Assembly (NCBI GenBank): GCA_025558075.1
Contig: JAHLKF010000010.1
Coordinates: forward strand, 310,001-374,000
Source of the DNA: Gaertneriomyces semiglobifer
Lineage: Eukaryota > Chytridiomycota > Chytridiomycetes > Spizellomycetales > Spizellomycetaceae
Direction: 5' to 3'
Length of the DNA stretch: 64,000 nucleotides
Positions 33,851 to 45,960 of the stretch are shown here, piece after piece. The notes under the pieces were generated by a model that saw only the letters and a program-made list of their open reading frames with translations, was not told the DNA's origin and did not search any database. The position numbers were made by a program, and so were the translations under genes. How positions within the stretch are numbered: position 1 is the first letter of the stretch; every line of letters starts with the position of its first letter.

Positions 33851-35498
33851 TCACCATGTGCTTAGCTTACTTTCGCTACAACCCCCGAGCTGATCGATAA
33901 CCCCACCGCCCAAACATGCGTCACCAACGTATGCCACAACATGCTGTGATAGCTCATAAGTCTCTCGGCGTAACAGCTGGCTACTATCTGATGCGTTCTC
34001 ACCTGTCCGCGCGCGAGACCCCATTGGGGTTCATCAAAGCAAAGCGAATAGCAGCCTTCAGCATCCTCCGACTTTAACCAACAAGGCACTATATTCGGGA
34101 AGTGGTAGTGAGACGGCAAGATGGCAATGCTCTAACCGGTAAACAGCAACTTACCTAGTTCACCTCTGTACCGGTATTTCACTACCACTCGCATTTGCGA
34201 ATGTAACATATCCGCTGGTTCATGTCCCGCAATCCAGGACCACTTGGTTACACGGACATTCGAACGGTACAGGGCGGGATGATTTCTTTATAAATGTCAA
34301 TAAACGTTTCCGCTGCAGACGTGACGAACTCTTCACCTACATTCCCGGAACAATGTACAGAGCATTCCTGCCGATGTCCTTTTCGGCAACATACCATCTA
34401 ACGCAGCAAAGTTCATTTATCCAACGATCAGAGTTTCAGGCGCTCAAGCACTTACTTTTGCGACTCGCCCGGTATTCGCGCTTTTTGCCCAAGAGTGTAA
34501 CGTGCTATCCCTTTATGAATCCCTTTCTGAGCTCCATCGAGCGTGAGAAATGGACCAGGTTTATGTTCAATGTAGTTTCCTTTCGGCTACAGTTCAGTTC
34601 GGAATCCCTTCATATGATATTGACGGAACAACCTAAGAACTCGCCGTATTTCCGCTTGCCAACAAAGCATATTCCCATGCTTTCCGCTTTCCGTGCTACA
34701 TGCAGGCCATGTTCTTGCGCAATGCGTTTGACATGCGACTTCAAAAGGTGCCCGATGGGGAATATTGTGCGTTGCAATGCCCGGTGTGACACATTATACA
34801 GATAATACGTCTGATCCTTATTTCTATCGACACCTATTATGAAATTAGAATCATGGAGACGCCTACGAAGTACACTTAACGCACCTCGAATCAATTGCGT
34901 GACACCGTTACGACAAATCTGGGCGTAATGCCCAGTTGCAATGAAATCGGCCCGCTTGCCATCCTCGCCAACATACTTTTCAAAAAATGCCCCAAACTTG
35001 ATTTCGCGATTGCAGGAAACATCTGGATTCGGAGTGCGACCGGCGTCAACTTCTGCAATGAAGTCTTCAAACACGTTGATCCAGTACTCTTTGGAAAAGT
35101 CAACCTGAGCAGAAGCTTGAGCGCGCAACTTTCTCATATTTGCACAAGGGAAATGGAACCTTTTGGCACGGGATGTCCAATGTACGGCAGACTTCTTGCA
35201 CATCGTTAAAATCTTGATCTGAGGGGCATATTCCCTTTTCATCACGCTCATCCCAGTTGCGCATGTATACGCCTTCGACATGGTATCCGTCTCTTTGTAG
35301 TAGCAGAGCGGACACACTGGAATCCACTCCGCCAGACATTCCCAGCACCACCTTTGGCCGTTTGACGCCATGTGGAGGAGGTTTTACATGGGCATATCGC
35401 CTGGTTGCCGGTAGATATGTACCGAAAGTACGGCGGTATGTGCGCTTCAAGTGCCTCAAAAGGGACAGTGACGGCCCATAAGTCTCCATGGCATTCAA
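33851..35498 (-). CDS. TRMU: mitochondrial tRNA-specific 2-thiouridylase
   Basis: Seven exons: 35498..35160, 35104..34633, 34579..34456, 34397..34341, 34285..34155, 34088..34003, 33976..33851; 444 residues, in frame. The enzyme (MnmA/MTU1/SLM3) thiolates U34 of mitochondrial Lys, Glu and Gln tRNAs using ATP and persulfide sulfur. Residues 1-40 are Arg-rich, a mitochondrial presequence. Next come the PP-loop [46 protein letters not shown] with a catalytic Cys, [34 protein letters not shown] with the second Cys, [34 protein letters not shown], and the end [15 protein letters not shown]. All motifs are intact and the length is normal. The divergent neighbour is SEN1, 327 bp between start codons. 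Very secure, although one donor (GTTGTT at 34632) is unusual. Confidence 0.95.
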
Positions 35499-35825
35499 TT
35501 CAGATTCGTTTCTTCGCCGTCCGTCAGTCCGTTTGTAAGAGTACGGTCGGTGGGAAATGCGGAAAATGCGAAGGCGAGAAACCCTTCGCGTGGTTTATCG
35601 TTAACGTGGTGAATGTCCAGCTTCCGGCATCTTTTTGGCGACCTTGAATGTTCTTGCAGCCAGCAGTCGTGCCGAAGGATACCCCTGTTCGTGAAGAAAT
35701 AGAGCTGCTGATGGGTGTATAGACTGTACGGGTATCGTCGGCAGGAGTATGATTCCTGATATTGTCCCGTTGCACCCCGCTCTGCCAAACCCCATTCCGC
35801 GGGTGAACCTCGTCAGTCGCTTGCA
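35499..35825. promoter_or_regulatory. shared divergent promoter region of TRMU and SEN1
   Basis: 327 bp between the two ATG codons on opposite strands. Both transcripts must initiate here. No TATA box or known factor site stands out. Confidence 0.5.
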
Positions 35826-38800
35826 ATGGCTTTGGAAACTCTCTCATTGGAGCAGCTAGAGACAGCGCATGCTCAGCATGTCTCAGACCCGGGTAACGAG
35901 GGTATTAGAGCGCACTTTTTAGAGTTGGCGTGTCGTTACTTCCTGGAGAATCCAGAATGCATGTTTCACAAGAATCCCAGGATAGCAGTGGAGCTACTGG
36001 AGCTTTTATCCCTGGAAGACACCGAGAATGAAATGATACAATCATTATATACTAAGATGGCTCATCAGCTTGCGGCTTGTGGGAGTTGCATTGACACGTA
36101 TCACGAAGCCAAAGACATATTCTATGGCCGCTACATTGATGTGTACGGAGAAGCAGGCCTTGTCGCCTTCTCGAAGCGCCTGTTTGCTTGGGATGTCGAT
36201 CGTCAACGGGAAAGGTTGGCAGCTTTCAAAGCGGAAGCAGATTCCCTGCCGACCTTATCTGGCCCCGAGTTCAAGCGCTTTCGCCGGACAACCCTCTTTG
36301 TCATGTACGAAATTTTACGATATCCAGGTACGACGGGCACTCCGTGTTGGAAATCATTGGTTCCTACTCATGCCGTTTCAGACACCCTACAGGATGAAAG
36401 AGTTGATGAATATTGGACAATTGTGTTTAAGATAATACAATCATCGTCGCCATTGGAGTTACGGGATCAAAATTTCTTGCCGGGTACTGGTCGCATTCGA
36501 GTCGAGTAAAGCGTGTTGCTCATTGACTTATATCACGCCTGCAGGCGCGATGATCGCTCTTCTCCACAGAGACGACGATGTCAGAAGATGGGCGCACCGT
36601 GCGCTGGCAATGCCGGGATTGAAACTTCTTTGGTCCGCGCAGATTAAGTCTCTTTTTGCGGACGTCTTGCGTTTAACTCACCCTACACGGCTGCCTCGAT
36701 TGAGATATTCTTACACCAGCTCTGTACCGGAACGATGGAGAGGCACCAAGTTGCTCTTGTCCATCCTTGACGACCCTACTCATTTCGAGCGCTTGGAAGT
36801 AGAAGTCGCGCTCTCTCTGTTGGAATCGATCATGAACCGTCTTCCACACGCATCAAATGAGTTTGCTGACTTGATAGAATGCTTGCTAATAGTCTTGCGT
36901 CGACCCACCCAGCTGCATCGCTTACGCAAAGTGGACGAGCGCTTGTCGCTATGTGAAATGATCATGGAACATCCGAATATGCGAAGCGCTTTGATGGATG
37001 ACACTTTTATACGTGCCCACCCAGCTTTCCTCCAATGGATGGTACCAATTTTGTGCGACATCTCCGTGGACATTGATCGCTCGTGGAAGGACAGCGTCGT
37101 AAAGGAATACATTCGACAATCGACTAAATGGTGCGAAACCGCAGCCGAGTTATTCACACGTGTAGCATTTCGAATGCTGCAGGCAGAGACGTCTCACGAC
37201 CGGCCAGTTTTCTCGGCCGACAGTAGAAAAGCGATTGCTGAATATTTATTGACAGCTTTGTCCCCCGACACACCCATGTTCAGCCGGCTCGCGACGCTTG
37301 TTCGAGCATTTATTCGGCAAGACGCTGATGGATTGGCCATGCTTGACCTAGGAGTTCGGTTGATGGCAGCAACTTCTACAAACCTGTCCGAGCGTGCTGC
37401 CCGCACTCAGGTGGAAGACTGGACGGCAGGGATCTCGACAGTAAGCTGCATTCTGGATGCCGCAGTGCGATGGGCAAAAGCAGGACAATGCGCCAGTGCC
37501 GAAGTGCGTTCACTAGTCACGGAAGCATTGAAGCTGCTCAAGGCGGTATTGAGTCGTGAAGTAGGACCTTTGACGGACGGATCAGAAGCCGTGGTAAAGT
37601 TAAGAGTTTGTATTTTGTGCGTGTTAAAATGGGTTGCTACACTGGACGGTGAGATACGCACTGCTGCGTTTCGACAGTGCTATGAATTGGCTCGCTTGAT
37701 TTGGACTGCGGGTGCTAGCTGTGGAACAGATGCAACGGCATTTATGACTGCGCTTGCCAGCGGGCAGCGCAAGTCACTGTTGTCCGACGAGCAGCGCGAG
37801 CATTTGGGTCGTTGGGCGACTGAAGACCCGCGTATACCGAAAGGGCAACCGTTACCACCAAGACCGCCAGACCACGTGTTTGCCCCACCGACGGAAGCCA
37901 TTGGTACTGGCAATACAGCCGTGCTTTCAAATGGTTCGAATGTGACTGAAGTTCAAGCAAGTACAGGCGGAAGCCGTGGTTCAACAATTTCTTCATCTTC
38001 AATGAGTACAACGCAGTCAACCCGAACCCCAGGGCGATTTCTAGATGCTTTTGTTTCCACTACGGGCGCCAAGACCGCTTGGGATCGTTTGGCTGAAGCA
38101 GCCCTCACGAAACCCCTGCCTAGCAGTAAGATTACACTTGCTCTTTCCAAAAACGTCCCTAAGCTCAATAAAAGGCCGCCTGCCGCTGGGATGAGTAAAC
38201 TTCAAAAGATTGCTGCCGAGGTTGCCCAAGAATCTAAAGCTAAAGCCGCTGCAAATAATGTGATTAAAGCAGGAAGCTCCGCGAAACGGAATACGCCAAC
38301 GTTGCCTTTGCGCCTGCCGGAATCGTCAGTCGGTGGGATGGAATTGAACGATGTTGTTATTATTCCTCGCGATGAACAGCCGAAGGCAGATGACGGTCCT
38401 CGTCGAACACAATTAATCGACATTCCATACACCAATGCCAAGGCTGCTAACAAGCCTGTCGGTAAGCCTATCGCTGTGCCAGGCCAGGCGCGGTCTGTAC
38501 GTAGTATTAAGGACTTGTGGAAGGCCGTTCTATCATGGACGTATGATATGCAAGGCGACAAGCCACCAGGATTTAAGGCGGAGCTTAAACGAGTTCCTTC
38601 ACGTTTCGACAATGTGGAGGAATATTGGACGGTTTTCGAACCCTTACTGATTCTCGAGTGCTGGGAGCAGCTGAACAAGGGCAAGGAGGAGAGCTCTGAA
38701 GCCGAAGCTGTGGCCGCGGTGCTCGACAACGTGCAAGGTGTGGACGAATTTCATGATCTTACATATGTGTCGCCTGCCAAAGACGTTCGCCTCCGCGGTC

Positions 38801-40991
38801 TGGGAGATCATGACGTTTTACACACTACTGTCGGCGGTAAGCCAGGTGCCTCCGGCACCACAAACTTTCTGGCGAAGATTGAGAACATTGGGTATAAGGG
38901 AGATGACGCTTATATTAAAGTGCGAATCTTCATCGGCAGCCGTCACAATATCGTTCCAGAGTTACGAATCAAATCCCAATGGCATATGCGCCGGCTATTT
39001 TCCTTGACTACAACGTACCGAGAGTATATGAGTTTAATTGGCGTGAGTGATGTGCCGTTGATGAAGGATATTCTAGAAGCTCGGTCAGGCAAAATGCCTG
39101 CACGTCCCATTGAAGTCCGTGATATCATTACCAAGTTTGCTCTCAATGAACCTCAAGCCGCCGCCATATCGGGTGCCCTACATCAACCATCCGGATTTTC
39201 TTTGATTCAGGGTCCACCTGGCACTGGCAAGACCAAGACCATACTTGGACTCATCGGCATGTTTCTCACATCCGCGAAGGCGAAAACCGGACATGTGATT
39301 AGTGTCCCTACGGTAGCCGGAAGAGGGGTGGCGGACAGACGGCCACCTCCTACGACCAACAAGGCACGACTGCTGTGCTGTGCCCCGAGTAACGCGGCTG
39401 TTGATGAAATTGTTCGACGGTTGAAGCACGGTGTAAACGATCTGCGAGGCGGCATGTATACACCCGTTATGGTGCGGTTGGGAAACGTTGACACGATCCA
39501 TCCAGACGGTCGAGATGTGTCTCTGGATAATCTGGTCGACGCCGCATTGAATAAGAATCCGAAATTTCGATCGCTGAACCAATCTGGTGATAATGAGGAG
39601 AATACCCCCGAGCAAATCCGGCTGCAAATGGCGTCGCTGAAAGATGAGCGCGAGACTTTGAGAGCGCTTGAAGCAAGTGATGGCCTGGAAGCTAGCGACG
39701 TGAGGGATATACAGGAAAAGATATCAGCTGTTACAAAAAAGCTTTCTTCGTTACATGGAAAGCTGGCGGCAGACAAGCAAAACCGGACAAGTGCGACGAT
39801 GGCTCGAGATAATATTAAGAGAATGACTCGCGCGAAACTGTTACAGGAAGCGGATGTAATTCTTTGCACTCTGAGTGGGGCCGCTCATGAAGTGCTTTCG
39901 GAAGTCCAGGGCTTAGAATTTCCCATCGTTATTATAGACGAGGCAGGTCAGTGCGTGGAAAGCAGCACGCTTATCCCTTTGAAGCACAAAGCGAAGAAAT
40001 GCATTTTGGTGGGAGATCCTCAGCAGCTTCCCCCGACGGTGCTTTCCAAGTTAGGGCAAGAGTATGGATATGAACAAAGTCTGTTCGAGCGCATCATGAC
40101 CAATTATCCACAATCGGTCCATCTGTTAAGCATTCAGTATCGAATGCATCCGGATATATCGGTGTTTCCTAGTAAGTGCTTCTACGGCGGAAAGCTTTTA
40201 GATGCGCCGAATATGAAACAACTTTGTGCCGCGCCGTGGCATGAAAGTCGCTCGTTTCCAGCGTACATGTTGTATGATGTGTACCGAGGTCAGGAGCAGA
40301 CGGGTAGAGGTCATTCATTGTTCAACCTAGAAGAGGCTCGGCTATGTGTTCAACTGGTGGAGGAACTATGTTCTCGGTACTCGGGGTACAAGTTTGGGGG
40401 CAAGATTGGTGTGATTTCTTTTTACAAGCTACAAATCCGCAAGATCAAAGACGAGTTCATCCGTCGCTTCTCGCATGAGATTTTTAATTACGTGGACGTG
40501 AACACTGTTGATGGCTTCCAAGGCCAAGAGAAAGAGATCATCATACTTTCATGTGTTCGCGCGAACGAGACCGGCAGCGTGGGTTTCGTCAGTGATGCTC
40601 GTCGCATGAATGTTGCCTTGACTCGTTCCAAGCATTCGTTGTTTGTACTGGGGAACGTGCGGTCACTCACCTCAAACAAGCTCTGGAGACAGTTGGTAGA
40701 TGATGCGGACGCTAGACGGATGTGCAGCAAGATAGACACGAGTTACTTTCGACCGCAATCGCAGATACCTCAGAATATATTCAAGCCATCTGTTGAACGC
40801 AACGGGTACACCGCGCCCGCGCAAAATAGTTATGCGTCGAATAGTCGTAAGGTGAGGAGGCTCCCGTGGCGTGTTCGAATATGTGTCCTAACCAACCGGT
40901 CCTTTCTGTTGTTGTTTAGCGCCCACGAGAGGCTAATCTCCCGCAAGGCAATGACCGCCAGAGACAGAGACCAAACTTTCCTCGTAGATAG
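35826..40991 (+). CDS. SEN1: SEN1/senataxin-type SF1 RNA-DNA helicase
   Basis: Three exons (35826..36483, 36545..40851, 40920..40991), 1,678 residues. Sen1 unwinds RNA:DNA hybrids, ends transcription of non-coding RNAs with Nrd1/Nab3-like partners, and limits R-loops in the nucleus. The N-terminal 900 residues are the helical Sen1 N-terminal domain plus a disordered Ser/Lys linker. The helicase begins near residue 1085: LNEPQAAAISGAL (Q motif), LIQGPPGTGKTKTI (Walker A, about 1107), CCAPSNAAVDEIVRRL, IIDEAGQCVESST (Walker B), VGDPQQLPPTV, LLSIQYRMHPDIS, VDGFQGQEKEIIILSCVR and ARRMNVALTRSKH. The last exon adds a basic, Gln/Arg-rich tail (REANLPQGNDRQRQRP), a likely nuclear signal. Reading through the last intron would run to 41043 and overlap the HAD gene, so the spliced end is preferred. 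Confidence 0.95.
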
Positions 40992-41032
40992 GGCATTCTA
41001 CGGCGTACTATTAATTTATAGAGATCTAATTA

Positions 41033-41848
41033 TTAGCTATTGAAAAAGGACAGAATCTGAGGCCAGCCATCTGATACATAATAGATCCGATTTTGGAAGC
41101 CGTTTTTCTCAGTAATCGATTTGCTCGGAGGCAGGGGTGAAATAGAGAACCCATACTTATCCGCCAATGGCAATGCGGAGGTCGGCTTTGCGATGAAAAT
41201 ACCCAGGGACGCCGACAGCAAGCACGGCAGGTCGTATGTGCTGTCGCCAATGTACACATAACCGCTCAAATCCTGCACGCTCAATCGCTTCTTCAGCATC
41301 TCGAGCTTGTCCGGCCCAGTGATAGCTCTTCTGATGAGTTTCCCGGTGGAGACACCACGATCGTCCATTTCCAGATCATTGCACAAGATGTTCTCATCGT
41401 CAACGTGAACTCCTGCTGCATCCAGAGTCCCGGAAATGAGATCACTTGACCAATTTACGGAGGATATGAACAATGAGTCGGCAGGATGCGTTTCTAGCCA
41501 TTGATGAGCTACCGTAGTCCAACCCGGTTTGGTAGGGACGGTCATGCCAGCATCTCGCAGGTTCTGTTTGGTCGAATTGAGTAGAGCTTGGGCGTCTTCC
41601 ACTCGCCGTATGGAGGTTTCTTCGGCTGACCGAAAACCGTTGAGATAGGCATTGAGATCCGTGGCGTTCGCTAATTGTTGCTTCAGTTTGTTGTAATCAT
41701 CAAGGTAGGTGTCGACAAAGTAGTTCCATGGTGGACAAGCCGGTGGTGGACGTGCTGTGGCGGCGATCACAGGGGTGGTATCTTCCACAGTAATGGTCCC
41801 GTCGTAGTCAAAGATTAACCCACGCACATCTGAGAATGCATCTGCCAT
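41033..41848 (-). CDS. HAD-superfamily phosphatase-like hydrolase
   Basis: Single exon, 271 residues. HAD motif I is LIFDYDGTIT (nucleophile Asp followed by acid/base Asp two residues on). A helical cap spans about residues 35-105. Motif II Ser lies in LFISSVNWSSDLI, Lys of motif III in GPDKLEMLKKRL, and motif IV in YVYIGDSTYDLPCL. This arrangement matches the phosphoserine-phosphatase-like HAD group with fungal members described as CTO1-like. The reaction would be phosphate-ester hydrolysis through an aspartyl-phosphate with Mg; the substrate is unknown. No targeting signal is seen. The gene is convergent with SEN1, 41 bp between stops. Confidence 0.85.
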   Translation of the reverse strand: MADAFSDVRGLIFDYDGTITVEDTTPVIAATARPPPACPPWNYFVDTYLDDYNKLKQQLANATDLNAYLNGFRSAEETSIRRVEDAQALLNSTKQNLRDAGMTVPTKPGWTTVAHQWLETHPADSLFISSVNWSSDLISGTLDAAGVHVDDENILCNDLEMDDRGVSTGKLIRRAITGPDKLEMLKKRLSVQDLSGYVYIGDSTYDLPCLLSASLGIFIAKPTSALPLADKYGFSISPLPPSKSITEKNGFQNRIYYVSDGWPQILSFFNS

Positions 41849-42427
41849 CGTAAGCCCTATCTCGAAATGTCAGCTCGCCCTACTGCAGAGGATAGGAAGC
41901 TGCCAAAGCGCTGCTTACCACCACATTGAGCTGATCGATTGGCTGTGGCCGCTGCAGGTACCGCCCTTGCATAGGCAGCACCAAGCAAAACCAAGTGGCA
42001 TATATACTTGGTGAAATTAACGGACATCAGGACACTTTGTTATTCCATATGAATGGCCAAGCTGCTGAATTTGAACACTTGCTGGAATCTAATACTGCAC
42101 ATTAGGCGTGTTCGACATGTCACACTGATCCCGCCCGAATGCCCATCCTCATCAGAAGGCACAGAATTCAAAAGTGAGCATGCCCTCAGCTCTGGCCAGC
42201 ACCAAAATCAACTGCACTGAAGTATTATGTTGCATTGTACGTACTCAAGAATGTGGTGGATCTGGAGTCTGGAGCACTTCCGATCGCCACAATTTTTGAA
42301 CCATGTCTCGCTTACCTCATCACGCTGAGTTACGTAAGCGCTCTTAGCGCGTTGTTGACTTCCCTCTGGGACAGGTAGATGGGATGGCTACTGCAACTCC
42401 AATCCCGTCCTTTATAAAATAACATAA
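41849..42427. other. divergent intergenic region with TATA-like box
   Basis: 579 bp between the HAD gene and the SNARE-like gene. A TATA-like TTTATAAAATAA lies at about 42411-42422, directly before the ATG at 42428, unusually close for a core promoter, so it may instead be 5' UTR. No other element is recognised. Confidence 0.4.
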
Positions 42428-43325
42428 ATGCCGAAGAACAAAAACTACAAGGGCAAAGAGAAGGCATCGACTTACCGATACCCGTGGCTCAAATCAGATA
42501 AACCCAAGTCGAAAGTCGGCAAAGCTGAGCGAGTGAAAAGAGTATGGAGCTTATTACGACCGTCTTCAGGTTCAGACTCTGAATCCGAAAGCCAACCAAT
42601 AGCGAGCGCGAGCAGGAGTGCTGAAAATGTAAGTAAACAGATATATACGTTGGCCACGCGCGAGGTTGCTAACGGCTTGTTCCATTAGGCACCGTTATTG
42701 AGGCAATCTTATGAAGTGTTCCTTCCCACCGCTCAGCAACGAAACCAAGAGCAGCGGGCTGACCAGGCGCTCCAAGAACACATCAAGCCCGCTCTCCCTG
42801 CGCGTCCTATCCGTCCTGAGCGCGCTGGTGCCCTGGATGCACGCTCTGACAGGCCACCTAGCTACGGTTCAATTGCACCGACGCGACCGCCAGTCCCAAT
42901 AGATCACTCGCGCGCAGAGAGTGTCATTGTGCAGATTGAAGATGCGTCGGGTGCGGCGCAAGTAGTTGTGGGGCGCTTGGTGGACAGAGGGGACCGATTG
43001 GAAAGCATGCGCAATGCCGCTGGTGCGTTCGCTACATTTCAACATCTCTGCAAAGTTCGTGGAACTGACCCGCCACTTCCGTTTTGGTAGCGGGCTTGGA
43101 AGGTGCAGGTCGGCTGTTCACGCGCCGTGCTGTGCAGGTTGAAGCTCACGCTCATTTGCAAGAGCAGCAGCAAAGGTGGACTATTTGGGGTATCAAAGCT
43201 TTACTTGTGATATTTGTTTTCAGTAAGTGGACGAAATTTTGGTTCCGATTACCAAGTCCTAACAAGACATATCAGTTGCATTATTCACCATGTTACTTTG
43301 GATGCTGCGACCTAGTAGGATCTAA
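42428..43325 (+). CDS. tail-anchored R-SNARE-like protein
   Basis: Four exons: 42428..42628, 42689..43022, 43091..43222 and 43276..43325; 238 residues. Residues 1-130 are basic, then Pro/Ser rich, with no longin domain. Residues about 140-200 form an amphipathic helix with v-SNARE spacing: VVVGRLVDRGDRLESM, then AAAGLEGAGRLFTRRAVQVE, where the Arg of VDRGDRL would be the zero-layer Arg of an R-SNARE. A short linker (QEQQQRW) leads to a single C-terminal membrane span that only forms when the last intron is removed (IKALLVIFVFIALFTMLLW), ending RPSRI. This is the topology of synaptobrevin-like SNAREs that drive vesicle fusion. The heptads are divergent, so the SNARE call is an inference; a coiled-coil tail-anchored protein of another kind remains possible. 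Confidence 0.55.
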
Positions 43326-43472
43326 CGGGGGGTTGGGGTTAGAAGTACCTCTGACGAACAGTCACATAAGTAGCCATCTTTTTGCAAATGTAGCAGGGCA
43401 TCACATCATGAGCGATATATCAAATACCAGTATGTACATAGAGAGCATCGGTTAGTGATTGCTATGTTGGAA

Positions 43473-44610
43473 TCAAATCTTGGGCTTAGTGCGCCTCCAG
43501 TTATAAAGATCGATACCCAGTTCCGGGGTCACGCGAATGCATTGCCCAGCCAGCGTGCCATCCTCGATTGCCTTGACGAAAGCATCGATCACTAATTCAA
43601 CTGGGACCTGGTTGGCAGTGACCTGCTTGAATGCCTCTCCAAAAGCTTTGTATCCTTCCTCAAGAATGCCTGTCGGGGAAAACGATGGGCACACGGCATT
43701 GACGTGAATGCCGTCCGTTTTGGCCAGGTGTCCAAGGGAACGGGTAAAGTGAACGACCTGTCATTGGTCTCACATTAGCTCGACATACCAATGATCGGAT
43801 GATTAACGGACGTACCCCTCCTTTAGCGGCCGCGTACACGGGTTGATTCGGTTGCGGGTACAGCCCAGCCAGGGACGCAGTATTGACAATCACACCACCC
43901 TTGCCGGCCTTGAGCATTTCAGTTAAAGCTAAACGTGTGCCAAGGATCACGGCTTCCAAGTCAATGCGCAAAACATTGATCCAATTATCTGCAAAGTTCC
44001 CTTTAATATAGGCAAGTCTGCGGAAAGGTAAAGAACCCGCCCACCCACCAGTTTCGTTTTCGTGGAAAACTTTGTTTTCACCAATACCAGCATTGTTGAC
44101 TACGATCTGATTAAAAACTTAGCTATGGAAACAAGATTTTGAGCAACCACACAGAGTCTACTCACGTCGACTGAGCCGAAGCGCTTATTTGCGGTCTGAA
44201 ACAAGGCTAGCTGATCGGCTTTATTGGTGACATCGCACCGTACAAAGACTGCACAACCTGGATATCTGTACGAGCGATTAGGCGTGTTGGCAAACGTAGA
44301 ATATCCGATGTCATGCAACAAACTTTGCATTCAGCTCTTGTTCAATCTGCCGACCAGATTTGTCCGTGATATCTCCCAGAACTAGCTTCGCGCTACACAG
44401 CAAGTCTCCATGAGGAAAGCCGCATCAGAGGGCAAAAAACGACCACCACATCACGAACCCCTTTCCGGCCAAACGATAGGACAAGGCTTTCCCAAACCCG
44501 GACGAAGCGCCTAAAGGACACGATGCATGAGCATCAGGGAACGACAGTATGTTCGTGCAAATGGCGAGCCTTTTACCTGTAATGATTGCAACCTTGCCGT
44601 TGATCTTCAT
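43473..44610 (-). CDS. short-chain dehydrogenase/reductase, 15-PGDH-like
   Basis: Seven exons: 44610..44577, 44510..44459, 44392..44324, 44265..44166, 44106..44049, 43988..43816, 43757..43473; 256 residues, in frame. It is a classical Rossmann SDR. The cofactor loop is IITGASSGFGKAL, with GDITD after the second strand, where the Asp favours NAD(H). The structural motif is VDIVVNNAGIG. The catalytic set is NTASLAGLYPQPNQPVYAAA with Ser, then Tyr-x-x-x-Lys (YAAAK), and GIHVNAVCPSF follows. Overall it most resembles 15-hydroxyprostaglandin dehydrogenase-type SDRs, which oxidise secondary alcohols; the real substrate here is unknown. No targeting signal. Exons as short as 34-69 nt make this one of the most intron-dense genes in the window. 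Confidence 0.9.
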
Positions 44611-45038
44611 GATGGGCTTTTGCTGACTCTACGGGAATACCTCGATCGACTCTCGACTGCTGAATGTACTGAACCCGGTCAATTAAGGGTAACACGCAAG
44701 TAGCTGAAGCTGAGTGGCTGTCTTCTATATTCTTCACAGGAGATGAGAGGAGAGAGAGTAGCGTCGACCATGCCCGATATTTATAGACGGGTGCAATCCC
44801 TCACGCCCGCGGGGGAGAATGGCCGCCGGCTAAACACTTTTGTCACTCGATCAACGCGTTGGGAGTTGCTGTGGGACAACACTTTACGACCATTTGGGCC
44901 GAGACGAACGATGTACTGTTCATACTATTCATATTATGTACTACGACGATGAGTGAGCATGATTTGTCGACAGAGCTCCTGATGAATATGTACAATGGAA
45001 AAGGATCTTTGGCATGTCTATTGCACGCAACAGGTCGG
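44611..45038. other. intergenic region
   Basis: 428 bp between the SDR start and the EAF6 stop, both on the minus strand. It should hold the SDR promoter and the EAF6 3' UTR. Frames on the + strand lack any protein-like pattern. Confidence 0.4.
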
Positions 45039-45793
45039 CTAGTCGTCGTCGTCGTTGATAATCGCTTTGCGTTTCCTAGCAGATGGCACTGGCGTCTCAG
45101 GTTCCGTCACAATGGATCCTTTTCTCTTTATACTCTTGATAGTGGACTTTTTGACTTTGTCGAGTCTGGAAGTCATTGGCGTGGGTGTACCACGGTATGT
45201 CGAGTCGTGATCGGCCTCGCTGGTGTCCTCTCGCGACGACCGTCCTACGGTCTCAAGCGCCTATGGACACGTAGCACAATGCCTTGTGAGCACTCTCACT
45301 CAGTTCAATCATTCCTCTGACGATATACCTTGGTATATGTGACACTACTCCTTGAGAAGAGTCGATCGTCCTCGTTGAGCCTTGATCGTCGCGAACCCGT
45401 TGCTTTGTTCGCCAGATAGTTCTCAAACCCCTTGATAATGTTTCCGTGAGGAGTTTCCTCGAGGTATGAACCCTCATATTGGTAAATGTTGCGCTCCAAA
45501 TCCATCTGCCATAAATTAAACGTAAGCCACATTGTCCATGCAAGACTTTCACACATTCACCTTAGCAAACTGACCAATGACTTGTCCACTGCCTTTTTTC
45601 GTGCCATGAGGTCACTCAACACTCTTTCAGCTTCGGCTAGCATTTGAGGTGTGACCTATGGTGGTAAGGTAAATTTCGAAATGAGGTGCAGGCATGACCA
45701 AATGGACACAGGTCACCACACATTATTCAGGTCAGGGTCCTTATCGGTAATATCACCACTTGTATCGGCTTGGGATGCCGGTTCTGAAGGCAT
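45039..45793 (-). CDS. EAF6: EAF6/MEAF6, NuA4 histone acetyltransferase subunit
   Basis: Four exons (45793..45722, 45655..45575, 45505..45329, 45260..45039), 183 residues. The family core is clear: an N-terminal helix [19 protein letters not shown], then [27 protein letters not shown]. Eaf6 is a small subunit shared by NuA4 (Esa1/Tip60) and NuA3/MOZ-type acetyltransferase complexes in the nucleus. The C-terminal half is charged, with [12 protein letters not shown] and SARKRKAII as likely nuclear signals, and ends in four Asp. The first exon holds 24 acidic, polar residues. The length is close to the animal homologue. It shares a 167-bp divergent promoter with SART1. Confidence 0.92.
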
Positions 45794-45960
45794 TTTTCAA
45801 GGTGTTGTTTGCTCTCCGTTCCGCTTTCCGGCCTCCACCAATGTCGACCTGTTCAGCGACAGGAACGTCGTTATTGATATCCAGCGTGGAGAAGAGAGTG
45901 ACAATGCAATGGCAAATCGCAAACTTACCATTGAAGTAATGACAAAGGCAGACCTACAAG
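45794..45960. promoter_or_regulatory. shared divergent promoter of EAF6 and SART1
   Basis: Only 167 bp separate the EAF6 and SART1 start codons on opposite strands, so both promoters and both 5' UTRs must lie within it or overlap the first exons. Confidence 0.5.

Noticed and set aside
40852..41043. Read-through 3' end of SEN1 to 41043
   Set aside because: A GTGAGG...TTTAG intron (40852..40919) gives a basic Gln/Arg-rich tail ending at 40991 and avoids overlap with the HAD gene, which is more plausible.
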